From Helianthus annuus (lineage: Eukaryota > Streptophyta > Magnoliopsida > Asterales > Asteraceae): DNA of 64,000 nt. The translations under genes and the position numbers were made by a program. Numbering within the stretch: position 1 is the first letter of the stretch; each line of letters starts with the position of its first letter. The notes below the pieces were generated by a model, which saw nothing but the letters and a program-made list of their open reading frames with translations, had not been told where the DNA came from and did no database searches. Location: contig NC_035447.2 of the NCBI RefSeq assembly GCF_002127325.2, positions 29,261,249 to 29,325,248 on the forward strand. The letters are read 5' to 3'. Below, piece by piece: positions 55,040 to 64,000 of this stretch.

Positions 55040-58000
55040 TCATTTCCATTCAAGGAAATTAACCATTTCCAACCAGGTTACCAGCTGGTTGAATCGGGTT
55101 TTATCAAAAGCTTTCGTGAAAATGTCGGCCCGCTGCTGTGTTGTATCCACTGGCACCACTTGAATATACCCCTTCTCGTAGGCATCTCTAATTGCGTGAA
55201 TTCGAATTTCAATGTGCTTTGTTCTTGAGTAGTGTATGGGATTCTTCACAATTCCCAGACATGCTTCATTGTCGATGGATATAGGAGTCTTCATGATGTT
55301 GATTCCATAATCCAACAACTGATTTTGTATCCAGAGAACTTGTGAACAGCAACTGTAGGCCGCGGTGTATTCTGCCTGAGCGGTTGAGGTGGACACCGTT
55401 GTCTGCTTCTTGCTTTGCCATGAGATCAAACGATTTCCCAAGAATTGACATCCTCCTGATACAGACCTGCGATCTACTTTACAACCTGCATGATCACTGT
55501 CAGAATAGGCAATAAGATCAAAATTACTATCTTTAGGATACCAAAGACCTAGTTTAGGAGTTCCTTTGAGATAGCGGAAGATGCGCTTTACAGCAGTTTC
55601 ATGATATTCCTTGGGATTTGTCTGAAATCGAGCACAAAGACAGACTGCCCACATAATGTCCGGCCTGCTAGCCATCAAATACATCAGAGAACCGATCATC
55701 GAGCGATAAAAGGATTTGTTTACTGGTTTTCCTTGAGGATCTAGAGTGATTTCTGTCTAAGAGGCGAATGGGGTGCTTGCAACTTTACAGTCGTTCATGT
55801 TGTACTTCGTGAGAATATCCCGAATGTACTTGGCCTGATGAATAAGAATCCCATCCTCCTTTTGCTTCACTTCTAGTCCTAAGAAAAAATTCAGCTCTCC
55901 CATCATGCTCATTTCGAATTTTGCCTTCATGACGGTCTCGAATTCTCTGCACAACGCCTCGTTAGTTGACCCGAAGATGATATCGTCGACGTAGATTTGA
56001 ACCAGCATTACATCCTCCCCGATCTTCTTGGTGAAGAGAGTCATGTCGATCTTTCCTTTGGTGTACCCACACTCTAACAGGTAAGTTGACAAGGTTTCGT
56101 ACCAAGCACGTGGAGCTTGGTGAAGACCATAGAGCGCTTTGTCCAACTTGAAATAGCGACCTGGAAAATGAGGACCTTCGAACCATGGAGGCTGACATAC
56201 GTAGACTTCTTCCTTTACTTTCCCATACAGAAAAACACTCTTTACATCCATTTGGAAAACTTTGAAATTTCTATATGATGCATATGCCAGGAATATTCTG
56301 ATTGCTTCCAGTCGTGCAACCGGAGCAAATACTTCCTCGTAGTCAATCCCTTCTTCCTGAAGAAAACCTTGTACTACCAATCTGGCCTTGTTCTTGATTA
56401 CCACTCCACGATCATCCATCTTGTTATGGAAGACCCATTTAGTACCAACTGGAAACTTTCCTTCAGGTAAATCTACTAATTCCCAAACTTTAAGTTTCCT
56501 GAATTGAGATAGCTCTTCCTTTATGGCCTGGACCCAACTGGAGTCTTGAATAGCATCTTCGATGTCTCATGGAACGGATTGCGAAAGAAAGGCTGCAAAG
56601 TGACCTTTGTTGATGCTTGACGACTGCCCGCGTGTACGCACTCCTTCTTCGACTGCGCCTATGACGTTTTCAAGAGGATGATTTCGATCTATCTTGTATC
56701 TGGCATTGTCAGAGACTCAATCTGCTGCGGAAGGTTGGTGAAGTGTTCGTCCACGTAAATCACTGGTGGATCATCTTCTTGAGTCGGTTCATCCACATTC
56801 GCCTGTGAAGAAGAAGCACCGTTTTCTTGGGTGTTCTCAGTCGAAGTGTCACCAGTTGCTTCATTCACAGCCAGAATAGGATCAGCGGTTGATGGAGATA
56901 GACGGGTGGTAAACGGAGTTAAACCAATGTCTGATGAGTCAAACAGTGGTTCAACTTGAGTGTCTTCAACAGGTTCTGTTTCTGGGACCACTTCCGGAAT
57001 ATCAAAGGTGTTAAAAATCACACCCACATCATAGAACCAATCAGGAGTACTTCCGGTGTTGGTGTAGTTTCCTACTTGAAAATCAACATAGTAAGATTCA
57101 ATCACCATCTTCGTTCTTTTGTTGTAAACACGGTAGGCCTTCTGTGTGGATGAATACCCCATGAAGTAGCATATATCACCCACTGCTTCAAATTTGATGA
57201 GATTTTCCTAAGTGTTTAGAAGGGTGCACTAACAACCAAATGGTCTGAAGAAGTCAATGAGCGGCTTTCTTTTGAAGAGAAGTTCATATGCAGTCTTTCC
57301 ATGTGGTTTTACAATGAGTACCCTGTTCAGAGCATAGCATGTCGTATTTACGGCTTCTGCCCAGAAGATGATTGGAAGTTTTGAATCCACCAGCATGGTT
57401 CGTGCAGCTTCGATCAACGTTCTATTCTTGCGTTCAGCGACTCCATTTTGTCGGGGAGTTCTGGCTGCACTGTATTGGAGATGAATTCCCTTTTCTGCAC
57501 AGAGGGATATGAAGGTTTGATTTTTGAACTCGGACCCATTGTCACTTCTGATCGACTTCACTTTTAGTTTGGTCACGTTTTCAATCAGCGGGATGAACGA
57601 TTTGAGAACTTCAGCTGTCTTGCTTTTTGCTTCAAGAAAATAGACCCATGAAAATCGAGACAAATCATCTGTGATCACCAAACAGTAAGAACTTTTAGCA
57701 AGACTTTTAACACTAATTGGACCAAAAAGATCCATATGCATCAATTGAAGAGGTGTAGTGATTGTATTCACTGCTTTGGACTTGTGCGATTTCTTGTGTT
57801 GCTTTCCCTGGGCGCATGCTATACATTTTTCAGAAAATGGGAATTCTTTAATTGGAAGACCTCTTACTAAGTTTAACTTAGAGAGTTTGTTCATATTTTT
57901 GAAATTTACATGCCCCAATCGCCTGTGCCAAAGCAGTGACTCCGACTCTGAAACCTTAGAGATCAAGCAGGTCCGATTGTCGTTTGTCTTGGGATTTTTC

Positions 58001-58362
58001 ATATTGAGCACGTATGTGTTGTTTTGTCTTGGAGCAGTGAGCATGATCATTTCAGCAGGAACAACATATCTAGGCTTGAGGAACAAGCATTCCATGTCAT
58101 TGAAAAGCACTGATATTCCTTTATCACAGACTTGTGAGACACTCATGAGATTGTAGCACAACTCCGGAACATAGTTGACATTCTCCAACGTGAGGGCTTC
58201 AGACACCACATCTCCTACTCCAACGATCTTTCCTCCTTTCTCGTCTCCAGCGAAAGATACGAAATCACCATCGATGAAGCGAAAGTTTTTCAGAAGTTCC
58301 TTCAATCCAGTCATGTGTCTTGAACATCCGCTGTCCACATGCCAGATGTACTCCATGAGCAT
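55040..58362 (-). pseudogene. pol: Pol of copia-A (PR-INT-RT-RNase H), multiply stopped
   Basis: Pieces in order on the minus strand: protease HVDSGCSRHMTG (about 58340), integrase zinc region WHRRLGH...CIACAQGK, core MDLFGP, ITDDLSRFSW and RSDNGSEF (58362-57229), a linker (57183-56689), reverse transcriptase with [13 protein letters not shown] and YVDDIIFGS (56419-55757) and RNase H with SDSDHAGC and STAQAEYTAA (55699-55040), ending at the normal C-terminal end (LEMVNFLEWK). Stops lie at about 57229 and 57208, at 56568 (a TGA in VP-DIEDA) and at 55757 (TAG in AS-TEITLDP). One frameshift is near 56690. Several stops are explained by C-to-T changes (CAG to TAG, CGA to TGA). Confidence 0.9.
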
Positions 58363-58438
58363 ACGGAGCCATTTCTGGAGTTTATTCTAATATACAAAAA
58401 TATATCAAATTAGTTTGTTTTGGGAACCCAGATTTGCT

Positions 58439-61400
58439 TCATTTCGAATATATCGTGGTTTTGACCCACGTTGGCCTCTTAAAATAGGCTGTTGACTCAA
58501 CCAGATTTTTAACAGACTTCTTAAGATAATTTAGTTGATATGTGACGTTTGTAAGAAAATCATATTCTGGTTTAGAAAACTTCTTGGTTTTACAATGTTT
58601 CGCCGTATGTCCTAAGTGACCACAGCGAAAGCATCTTTTATGTCTGGGTCTTTTGGTGTTAGAAGATGATGTATGTGATGAGAGTCTTGAGCTTTCTTCT
58701 TTCTTCATTTTCTTGTCCACTCTGCTTTCATCTTCTGAGTATTCTTCATCACTGTCTGAATCGAATGAACTTTCAAACGTGTTGTCCTCGCTTGAGCTTT
58801 GCTCTTCACTTGCTTTGTAACTTGACTCATTGTAGCTTTGATCTTTGTTTGAACTTTCTGAGTCTTGGTCTTCAATGGTTTCAGGACTTGAACATTTGAA
58901 GCTCTCATCATTTGTGGGTTGATCTTCACTTGAGGATTCGAGACTTTCACTACTTGTTGTTTGATCTTCACTTGAACTTTCTGATCTTTGCTCATCTTCT
59001 GAGGCAGTGATGCTTGAGTCTTCATTGCCATGATCTTCAGTGACGCTCTTTTCTGAGTCTTTCATACCTGTTCTAGAAGGAATAAATTCGGGAATCTCCT
59101 CTGTGAGGAATTTTCCAAAACTATTCCTTTTCAATTCTGGCACAAATACAGGAGATTCACAAACAACTTTATCATCACAAAACGCATAATTCAAATCATG
59201 ACACTTAGACACACAATGTTCACGATCATGGGTCTCAAATGTAGGCACATGGCCCTTACAGTCATCTGAAGATTTAAATTTAGGCACACGGCCATTACAG
59301 TCATCCATCCTACTTAAATTATTGCATTCATCCTTAATATTGTTTCTCCAAGAACAGTTCCAGGCGAACCAGTTAACGGTGGAATAACTGTCGCCTGAAT
59401 ATCCAATTCCTATTTTTGAACCGCCGCAGTCTCCATCCTCATCGCACACATCTTCTTTACACACAATGGGATCTGCATTACTTATAGAATAGTTAGCGGT
59501 TGTCTCATTTTCACAAAACTCATTTTGTTCAACAGAGGCCTTTTCATTGATGAGATCGTTTTCGGGATGAGGAGTCGGCATAGGCACATAGTTTTTGCTA
59601 TGTGGTGGAAAGAAGAGTTTTCTTTCATTTCCGTGCCTATCCTTATACCCAATCCCGTATTTCACAAACATTGGTCGTTGGCAGTTTTTGATGTCAGTAA
59701 AGGCCTTCTGACTGACATTCCATTTGTCTATTATAATTTGTAATTTATCCTTTTCGTTCAAAGCTTTTTCTAATCTTTCAGTGAGATAGTTAATGATAAA
59801 ATCTTTTCTAAACACAAATTCTTTTAGAGTTTGCATTTCAGCTAAAGTTGAATTCAACTTTCTCTGATATGCAGCCTCATTCTGTTTAAGCTCGTTGTTA
59901 AATTTTAAAGCTTTGCCTTTTTGTCTCTCAAATTCTAGATTTAAGGACTTGTAATGTGCCACGACATCAACGCATGCAGGTGTGCATAATTTTTCTTTAA
60001 AACTAAGTGGAATACTGTTACTAAGTCCTTGTCAGCCTTCTCTTTTGATGAATCTGCTTTCATGGCGGCTGCTGGGACCTTTTCCTTACCCTTCTTTTGA
60101 TCAGATGCTTCTTTCAAAGCATGCTCCTCTGCTTCTCCACACTTCTTTTCATTTTCAGGCTCCACTGAAGTGAGAATGCTTTTCAAACCTTTGTCAGCAA
60201 CATTTTCTCCTTTTGGAATTCCAGCTGTCTATTTCTCAAACTGCTTGAGTGAGGACTCGCTTGAGATTTTTGCCATAAGAGCTTTGTTGACTTGCTCCTT
60301 AGTTTCAGCAATTTCTTCACTCCAATCATAGTCTTCAACGACTAAAGCTTTTGGCGTGCTAGGAGACGCGTTGCTCTTGTTTTCTTCAACTGTGATTTGC
60401 TTTACAGCAGGAGTGGTTTCACTGTTTCCTTCTTTCAACAGAGGACAATCACGCTTGAAATGGCCCAGATTTTTGCAGTTGTAACACCTAAGTTTAGATT
60501 TGTCAAAACCAGCTTTTCCAAGACCCAAACGCTTTCCTGTTTTGTCTTGAAATTTCTTTAACCTCAAAGTGATCATGGCCATCTGCCATTTTAGATCCAT
60601 TTCTTCCATGTCATCTGGATCAACCTGATACATGTCTTCGGCAGTGAGCATCTCCTTCTTCAGTTCTCCAGACATTAAAGCTTCATAGCTGCTTAGAAAC
60701 ATGTTGAAAAGTGCCACGTTTTCAGTAGACACCTTCAACGCTTGTGTATCGCCAAACGTGATGGTCTTTTCACTGGGTTGTGGAGCTTTCGATGCGCTTG
60801 CGGAAGCGTTTGCATAGATTAAATCAGAAGCTTGTGGAGTGATGCCACCTGAAGCAAGAAACGCCACGTTTTTCAATCCGGCAGAGGTTTGAGTTGACTT
60901 TGGTGGGTAACCAGCAGTGTTCATCTCTCTTTTGTTGACATCCATTTCAAAGGCTCTTAGGGTGTTAATCAAGTCGGACAGAGTGACAGGATTTGGATTG
61001 TTGAGGAAATCCTTCTTGATCATCATGCATTGTAGGCTCCATTCCTTGGGAAGTGAATCTAGCAGCTTCTTTATTGCAGCACGGTTTGTGACAGGATTTC
61101 CCGCCTTCTTCATTTTGGTCATCATATTCAGAAAGCGACTGATGTGATCGGAAAGACTTTCTCCACGAACTCCATAAAACATGTCATATTATTTCTGCAC
61201 CATATCTCTCTTGCTTTCGATCAACTCTTCATTTCCTTCATAATACTCAATCAATGCATTCCAGAGTGCATTTGCAGTTCGGTGTTCTTCAAACATGTTG
61301 AAGTCATCAGTTGATAGTGCCATGGTTAAGGCAGCATGAGCACGACGATCACGTTGGATTAGAGCCTTGTCTTCATCAGTAAAGGTAGTTGCATCATTGT

Positions 61401-61611
61401 TGGCAACTACCGCATCTCCTCGAATAACCGTTGGAATGTGGGGTCCAGCGGTGACAGAGAGCCACAGATTGTAGTCTGTGTACTCGAAGAACGACTGAAT
61501 GCGAGTCTTCCAAGTGCTAAAGTCTTCAGCCCCTTTCAACTTTGGTGGCCGAGTAGTGGTTCCAGTCTCAAGTTCCGCTTGAACAATTGGACTTAGTTGA
61601 TTCAACGACAT
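58439..61611 (-). pseudogene. gag: Gag of copia-A, two nonsense codons and a frameshift
   Basis: Starts at ATG 61611 (MSLNQLSPIVQAELETG). A copia gag domain covers the first 270 codons, interrupted by TAA at 61189-61191. A zinc knuckle CYNCKNLGHFKRDC is near 60468-60509. A second stop (TAG, 60229-60231) and a frameshift near 59960 follow. The long C-terminal half (59962-58439) is coiled coil, then strongly acidic and Ser-rich, then has a second knuckle CFRCGHLGHTAKHC (about 58590-58630). Two knuckles and a long acidic middle match the gags of copia-1 and copia-B. Pol begins about 80 bases downstream in a different frame. Confidence 0.88.
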
Positions 61612-62340
61612 CTTTGCTTGATTTTGACAAAAGAAAGCTGATCAGAAGCTAATTTCGCTGACAGATCGCTGGAAACTAGTGAAAGAATTTATTTCGCCGA
61701 AGACAAGAGAGGCACGTGCAATTTCGCTGACAGATCTTGCTGGTCTTCAACCTTCGCTGGCACACTAGGTTGTCCTGCACGAGCGAACAAGCTAATTCCG
61801 CTGACACACACAACACAAACGTTAGTTGGACTAATTTCGCCGATTACCGTGATAAGAACGCTGTGGTTCAATATCACAGTTCTCGAAGTCGCCTTCGATA
61901 ATTTCGCTCAAGGGTCACTGGACACTATTTCGCTGATAATCAGTAATTTCGCTCGAATGATGATCGTCGAAATTAATGATCCTGCGATGAGTTTCTAAAA
62001 GATTTAGTTATGTTCGCTATATTCAACGATAAGTTCGCTATATTCAAATTTTAAATTCGCTGCATTCATAAATTGTTCGCTGCATTCATATTAAATTCGC
62101 TGGACAGAGGGTTTAACACGAACTAAAACACTCTAATCAATCAAAAACAGCTCAAAAACCATGTTTTGATGCATCAAAATGTCCAAAATGACTCCCTAAT
62201 CATGCATTAACAACAACCTATCGATTAAACACACCAAATCAATCCATTTTAAGTCCAAAATTTGAAAACCTTGAAACTTTTGAAAAACCTTCAAAACTAT
62301 GAAAAATCTCAACAAAAACACAACAACCAAGAGCACTAAG
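61612..62340 (-). repeat. Leader of copia-A with iterated TTCGCT motif
   Basis: About 14 copies of (A)TTTCGCTG or TTCGCTAT-like motif (plus-strand reading) lie between 61640 and 62110. The 240 bases next to the primer-binding site lack it and are A-rich. Confidence 0.85.
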
Positions 62341-62354
62341 GCTCTGATACCAAA
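62341..62354 (-). promoter_or_regulatory. Primer-binding site of copia-A (initiator tRNA-Met)
   Basis: The minus-strand sequence TTTGGTATCAGAGC lies next to the 5' LTR. Confidence 0.92.
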
Positions 62355-62355
62355 T

Positions 62356-62814
62356 TGTAGATCCCAAAATCAATCCGGATCACAGTGGTTGGTTGTTTTA
62401 ACCCAAAACACCTATTGATTAAGTGTTTGAGCTATGAAAAGTCAAGAATGATCAAAGATGAAGGTGAAGCTAATGGATTAATGAATACAACAAGTGTTGT
62501 ACTGAATCCAAACAATGAAATAAATCAATAGAGAACCTTGGATATCAGATTTGAGCACAAGATCAATGATAGAATGTAAACAACACCAATATTCATTCAA
62601 GAGCCAAAAGCTTGAGTTGGTTACAATACAAGGGCTATATATAGTGTTCCTGACTAGCCAGCAAATTTATAAATTTGCCGGATTCTTATCTACACTAGGT
62701 CGGGAAGCCTAATTCTAGAGAATTACAAAATAAGCCCTTATACTATCAAAATAGCTACAAACTATAATTAAAACTAATCCAGCACAAGTATCAACGATCT
62801 CAAAAGTTCCAACA
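62356..62814 (-). mobile_element. 5' LTR of copia-A (459 bp)
   Basis: TG...CA ends on the plus strand (TGTAGATCCC to GTTCCAACA). TSD ATAAC at 62815-62819. Confidence 0.93.
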
Positions 62815-62819
62815 ATAAC

Positions 62820-64000
62820 GAATTTATAAATTTGCTAATCACTTGAAGACACAATCTGAACAAAAAGATTTATCATGTAAGTCACTGATGAACCACTTGA
62901 ATGAATATCATTTTCATTTCACACATCTTCAAACAAACTTTCCCAAACCTGTTCATCATGTTCAGCACTAAGAATTTTGAAAATTAGCTTTTCAATATCA
63001 GTTGTTAAAAATCTTTTTGGATTTTTCAAAATTTTATGCTAAAACACACCGAAAATCTTTTTGGAATTTTGTGAAATAACCAAAATGAAATGCAGTAAAG
63101 AAATATTTACATACAATATTTTTGTGAGTTTGTGTAAGAAGATCATATCAGTTTCTGAGACAAATCACCAACACCGTTAAGCTTTAAACATTCTAAGTTC
63201 TAAACAATTCACTTAGATTGTCAGTATACTGATCCACTAAAATTTTCACACAAAGTTCAACTGTTTCGAGATACGAGATTAATGTTTTATGCACTTAAAC
63301 TAATTCGCGTGTCCCACCTCAGAATATACTCCCGTATCCAGATCATTTATGCTGAGGGCGGCGCTATTTTTCAAGCAAGCGTAAAGTATTCTCCGGGGAC
63401 TAGGCCATTTCTTCCGCAAAATCAGAAGTCCCGGGATAATACCCAGATATCACTAAGCATAAAGACCTAGTATCTCAGAAAGAGGGGTCCTTCAAACAAG
63501 ATTTCGGGGGTTACCCATATATCCGAGAGATGTTACCCACGAATTAAGCAAGTTTGAAATTTAGGTTTATATCTCGTCACAATCTATTAAATGTGCAAAA
63601 ACCTACTGACACATCATCAGTGAGACCGTTTATCACTATTTAACTTTCCAATTCTTTAGCATGCCGTGATCGTCCACTGATGTACTATCATTTCCTCTTT
63701 TATACAACAAAACTCATTTTTTTTTAATTTATCATGTTTTTGGCTTTTTCAAATTTTCTAATGTTTTTGGATTTTCTGTGAAAATTTTTTACTCCCCCTA
63801 AAATGCAAACACATTTTAGGAAATTTGAAAATAAACTGTACAAACAAATTGACAACTGATATCAAATCACTTCAAATCGCCATCCACTTGGCATAAACAA
63901 TCAGAACTCCCCCTCACAACAAACTATTTTCCCATTGTGATTTCAAAACACTTATGTTTGTTTTAATCAAATGGTTTTTTCGGAAAATTAGTTTTGTTGA
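62820..64000 (-). mobile_element. Copia-D post-pol region, right part (continues beyond window)
   Basis: Continuation of copia-D after the copia-A insertion. It aligns with 31100-32350 of copia-B, including the GGCGGCGCT block (63357), stem-loop (63386-63442), the AAAGACCTAGTATCTCAGA block (63462-63480), the GATAGT hairpin (63668-63689) and GGGGGAGT (63792-63799, minus). Pol is expected just to the right of the window. Confidence 0.82.
63386..63442 (-). other. Conserved post-pol stem-loop (copia-D)
   Basis: GTATTCTCCGGGGACT and AGTCCCGGGATAATAC pair at 14 of 16 positions. The loop is a degenerate version of the shared core. Confidence 0.55.

Larger units (their letters stand above)
28281..62814 (-). 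mobile_element. Sirevirus-like copia element (copia-A) with a third ORF, carrying nested elements
   Basis: The 459-bp LTRs at 28281-28739 and 62356-62814 differ at 12 positions by eye and are flanked by the TSD ATAAC (28276-28280 and 62815-62819). Minus-strand order: 5' LTR, primer-binding site TTTGGTATCAGAGC (62341-62354), motif-rich leader (62340-61612), gag (61611-58439), pol (58362-55040), post-pol region with conserved stem-loops, an LTR-like internal promoter (53651-53698), a second motif cluster, ORF3 (52689 to 28773) and a 3' LTR preceded by a polypurine tract AGGGGGGATAT. Copia-B is inserted in ORF3. Without the nested DNA the element is about 13.3 kb. Confidence 0.93.

Overview
This 64 kb window is plant nuclear DNA, from a eudicot and plausibly an Asteraceae (that family guess rests only on how familiar the LTR families look). 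It is AT-rich and almost wholly made of transposable elements in several nested layers. Only one ordinary gene is recognisable, an F-box gene broken by a small LTR element, plus two decayed copies of a peroxisomal 3-ketoacyl-CoA thiolase fragment.

Layout. 1-10348 (+): a Sirevirus-like Ty1/copia element (copia-1) entered inside its 5' leader, with a long gag, a nearly intact pol, a 1.9 kb post-pol non-coding region with repeated AAGGGGGAG tracts, and a 3' LTR. 10349-20507: old host DNA containing an inverted duplication (arms about 10835-13815 and 18820-19855) that carries the thiolase pseudogene and the F-box 3' flank. The left arm was hit by a rearranged short-LTR element (11600-13594, TSD GATTC). 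A CACTA transposon (14327-17442, TSD TGC) lies between the arms. 20508-23813 (-): the F-box gene, with a 1768 bp TRIM-like element (21774-23541, TSD AATGT) in its coding sequence. 24194-26625 (-): a 5'-truncated copia (copia-E). 26626-27641: host DNA and a probable Ty3 LTR remnant.

27642-64000 is a four-level nest, and the three inner levels are each bounded by an exact target-site duplication. Copia-D (-; 27642-28280 and 62820-64000, running off the window) contains copia-A (-; 28281-62814, TSD ATAAC). Copia-A contains copia-B (-; 30248-51435, TSD GTTTA), which contains a Tekay/Del-like Ty3 chromovirus, gypsy-C (+; 34382-48266, TSD CGAGA). LTR divergence counted by eye falls in the same order: A 12/459, B 7/469 plus one indel, C 2/3382.

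The most interesting material is in the copia elements. (1) Copia-A has a third long ORF (ORF3) of unknown function downstream of pol. It is preceded by a near-copy of the LTR core promoter (24-bp palindrome, the same 14-nt spacing, TATA-like box) and by a cluster of the same TTCGCT motif that fills the 5' leader, which looks like a private promoter and leader for ORF3. (2) All five copia elements share small stem-loops in the post-pol region. Their loops are conserved while their stems differ but still pair. (3) In three families a short family-specific motif is iterated in the leader, and in two of them it is iterated in the LTR as well. Copia-B has gag but no pol, so any recent movement probably depended on helper enzymes.
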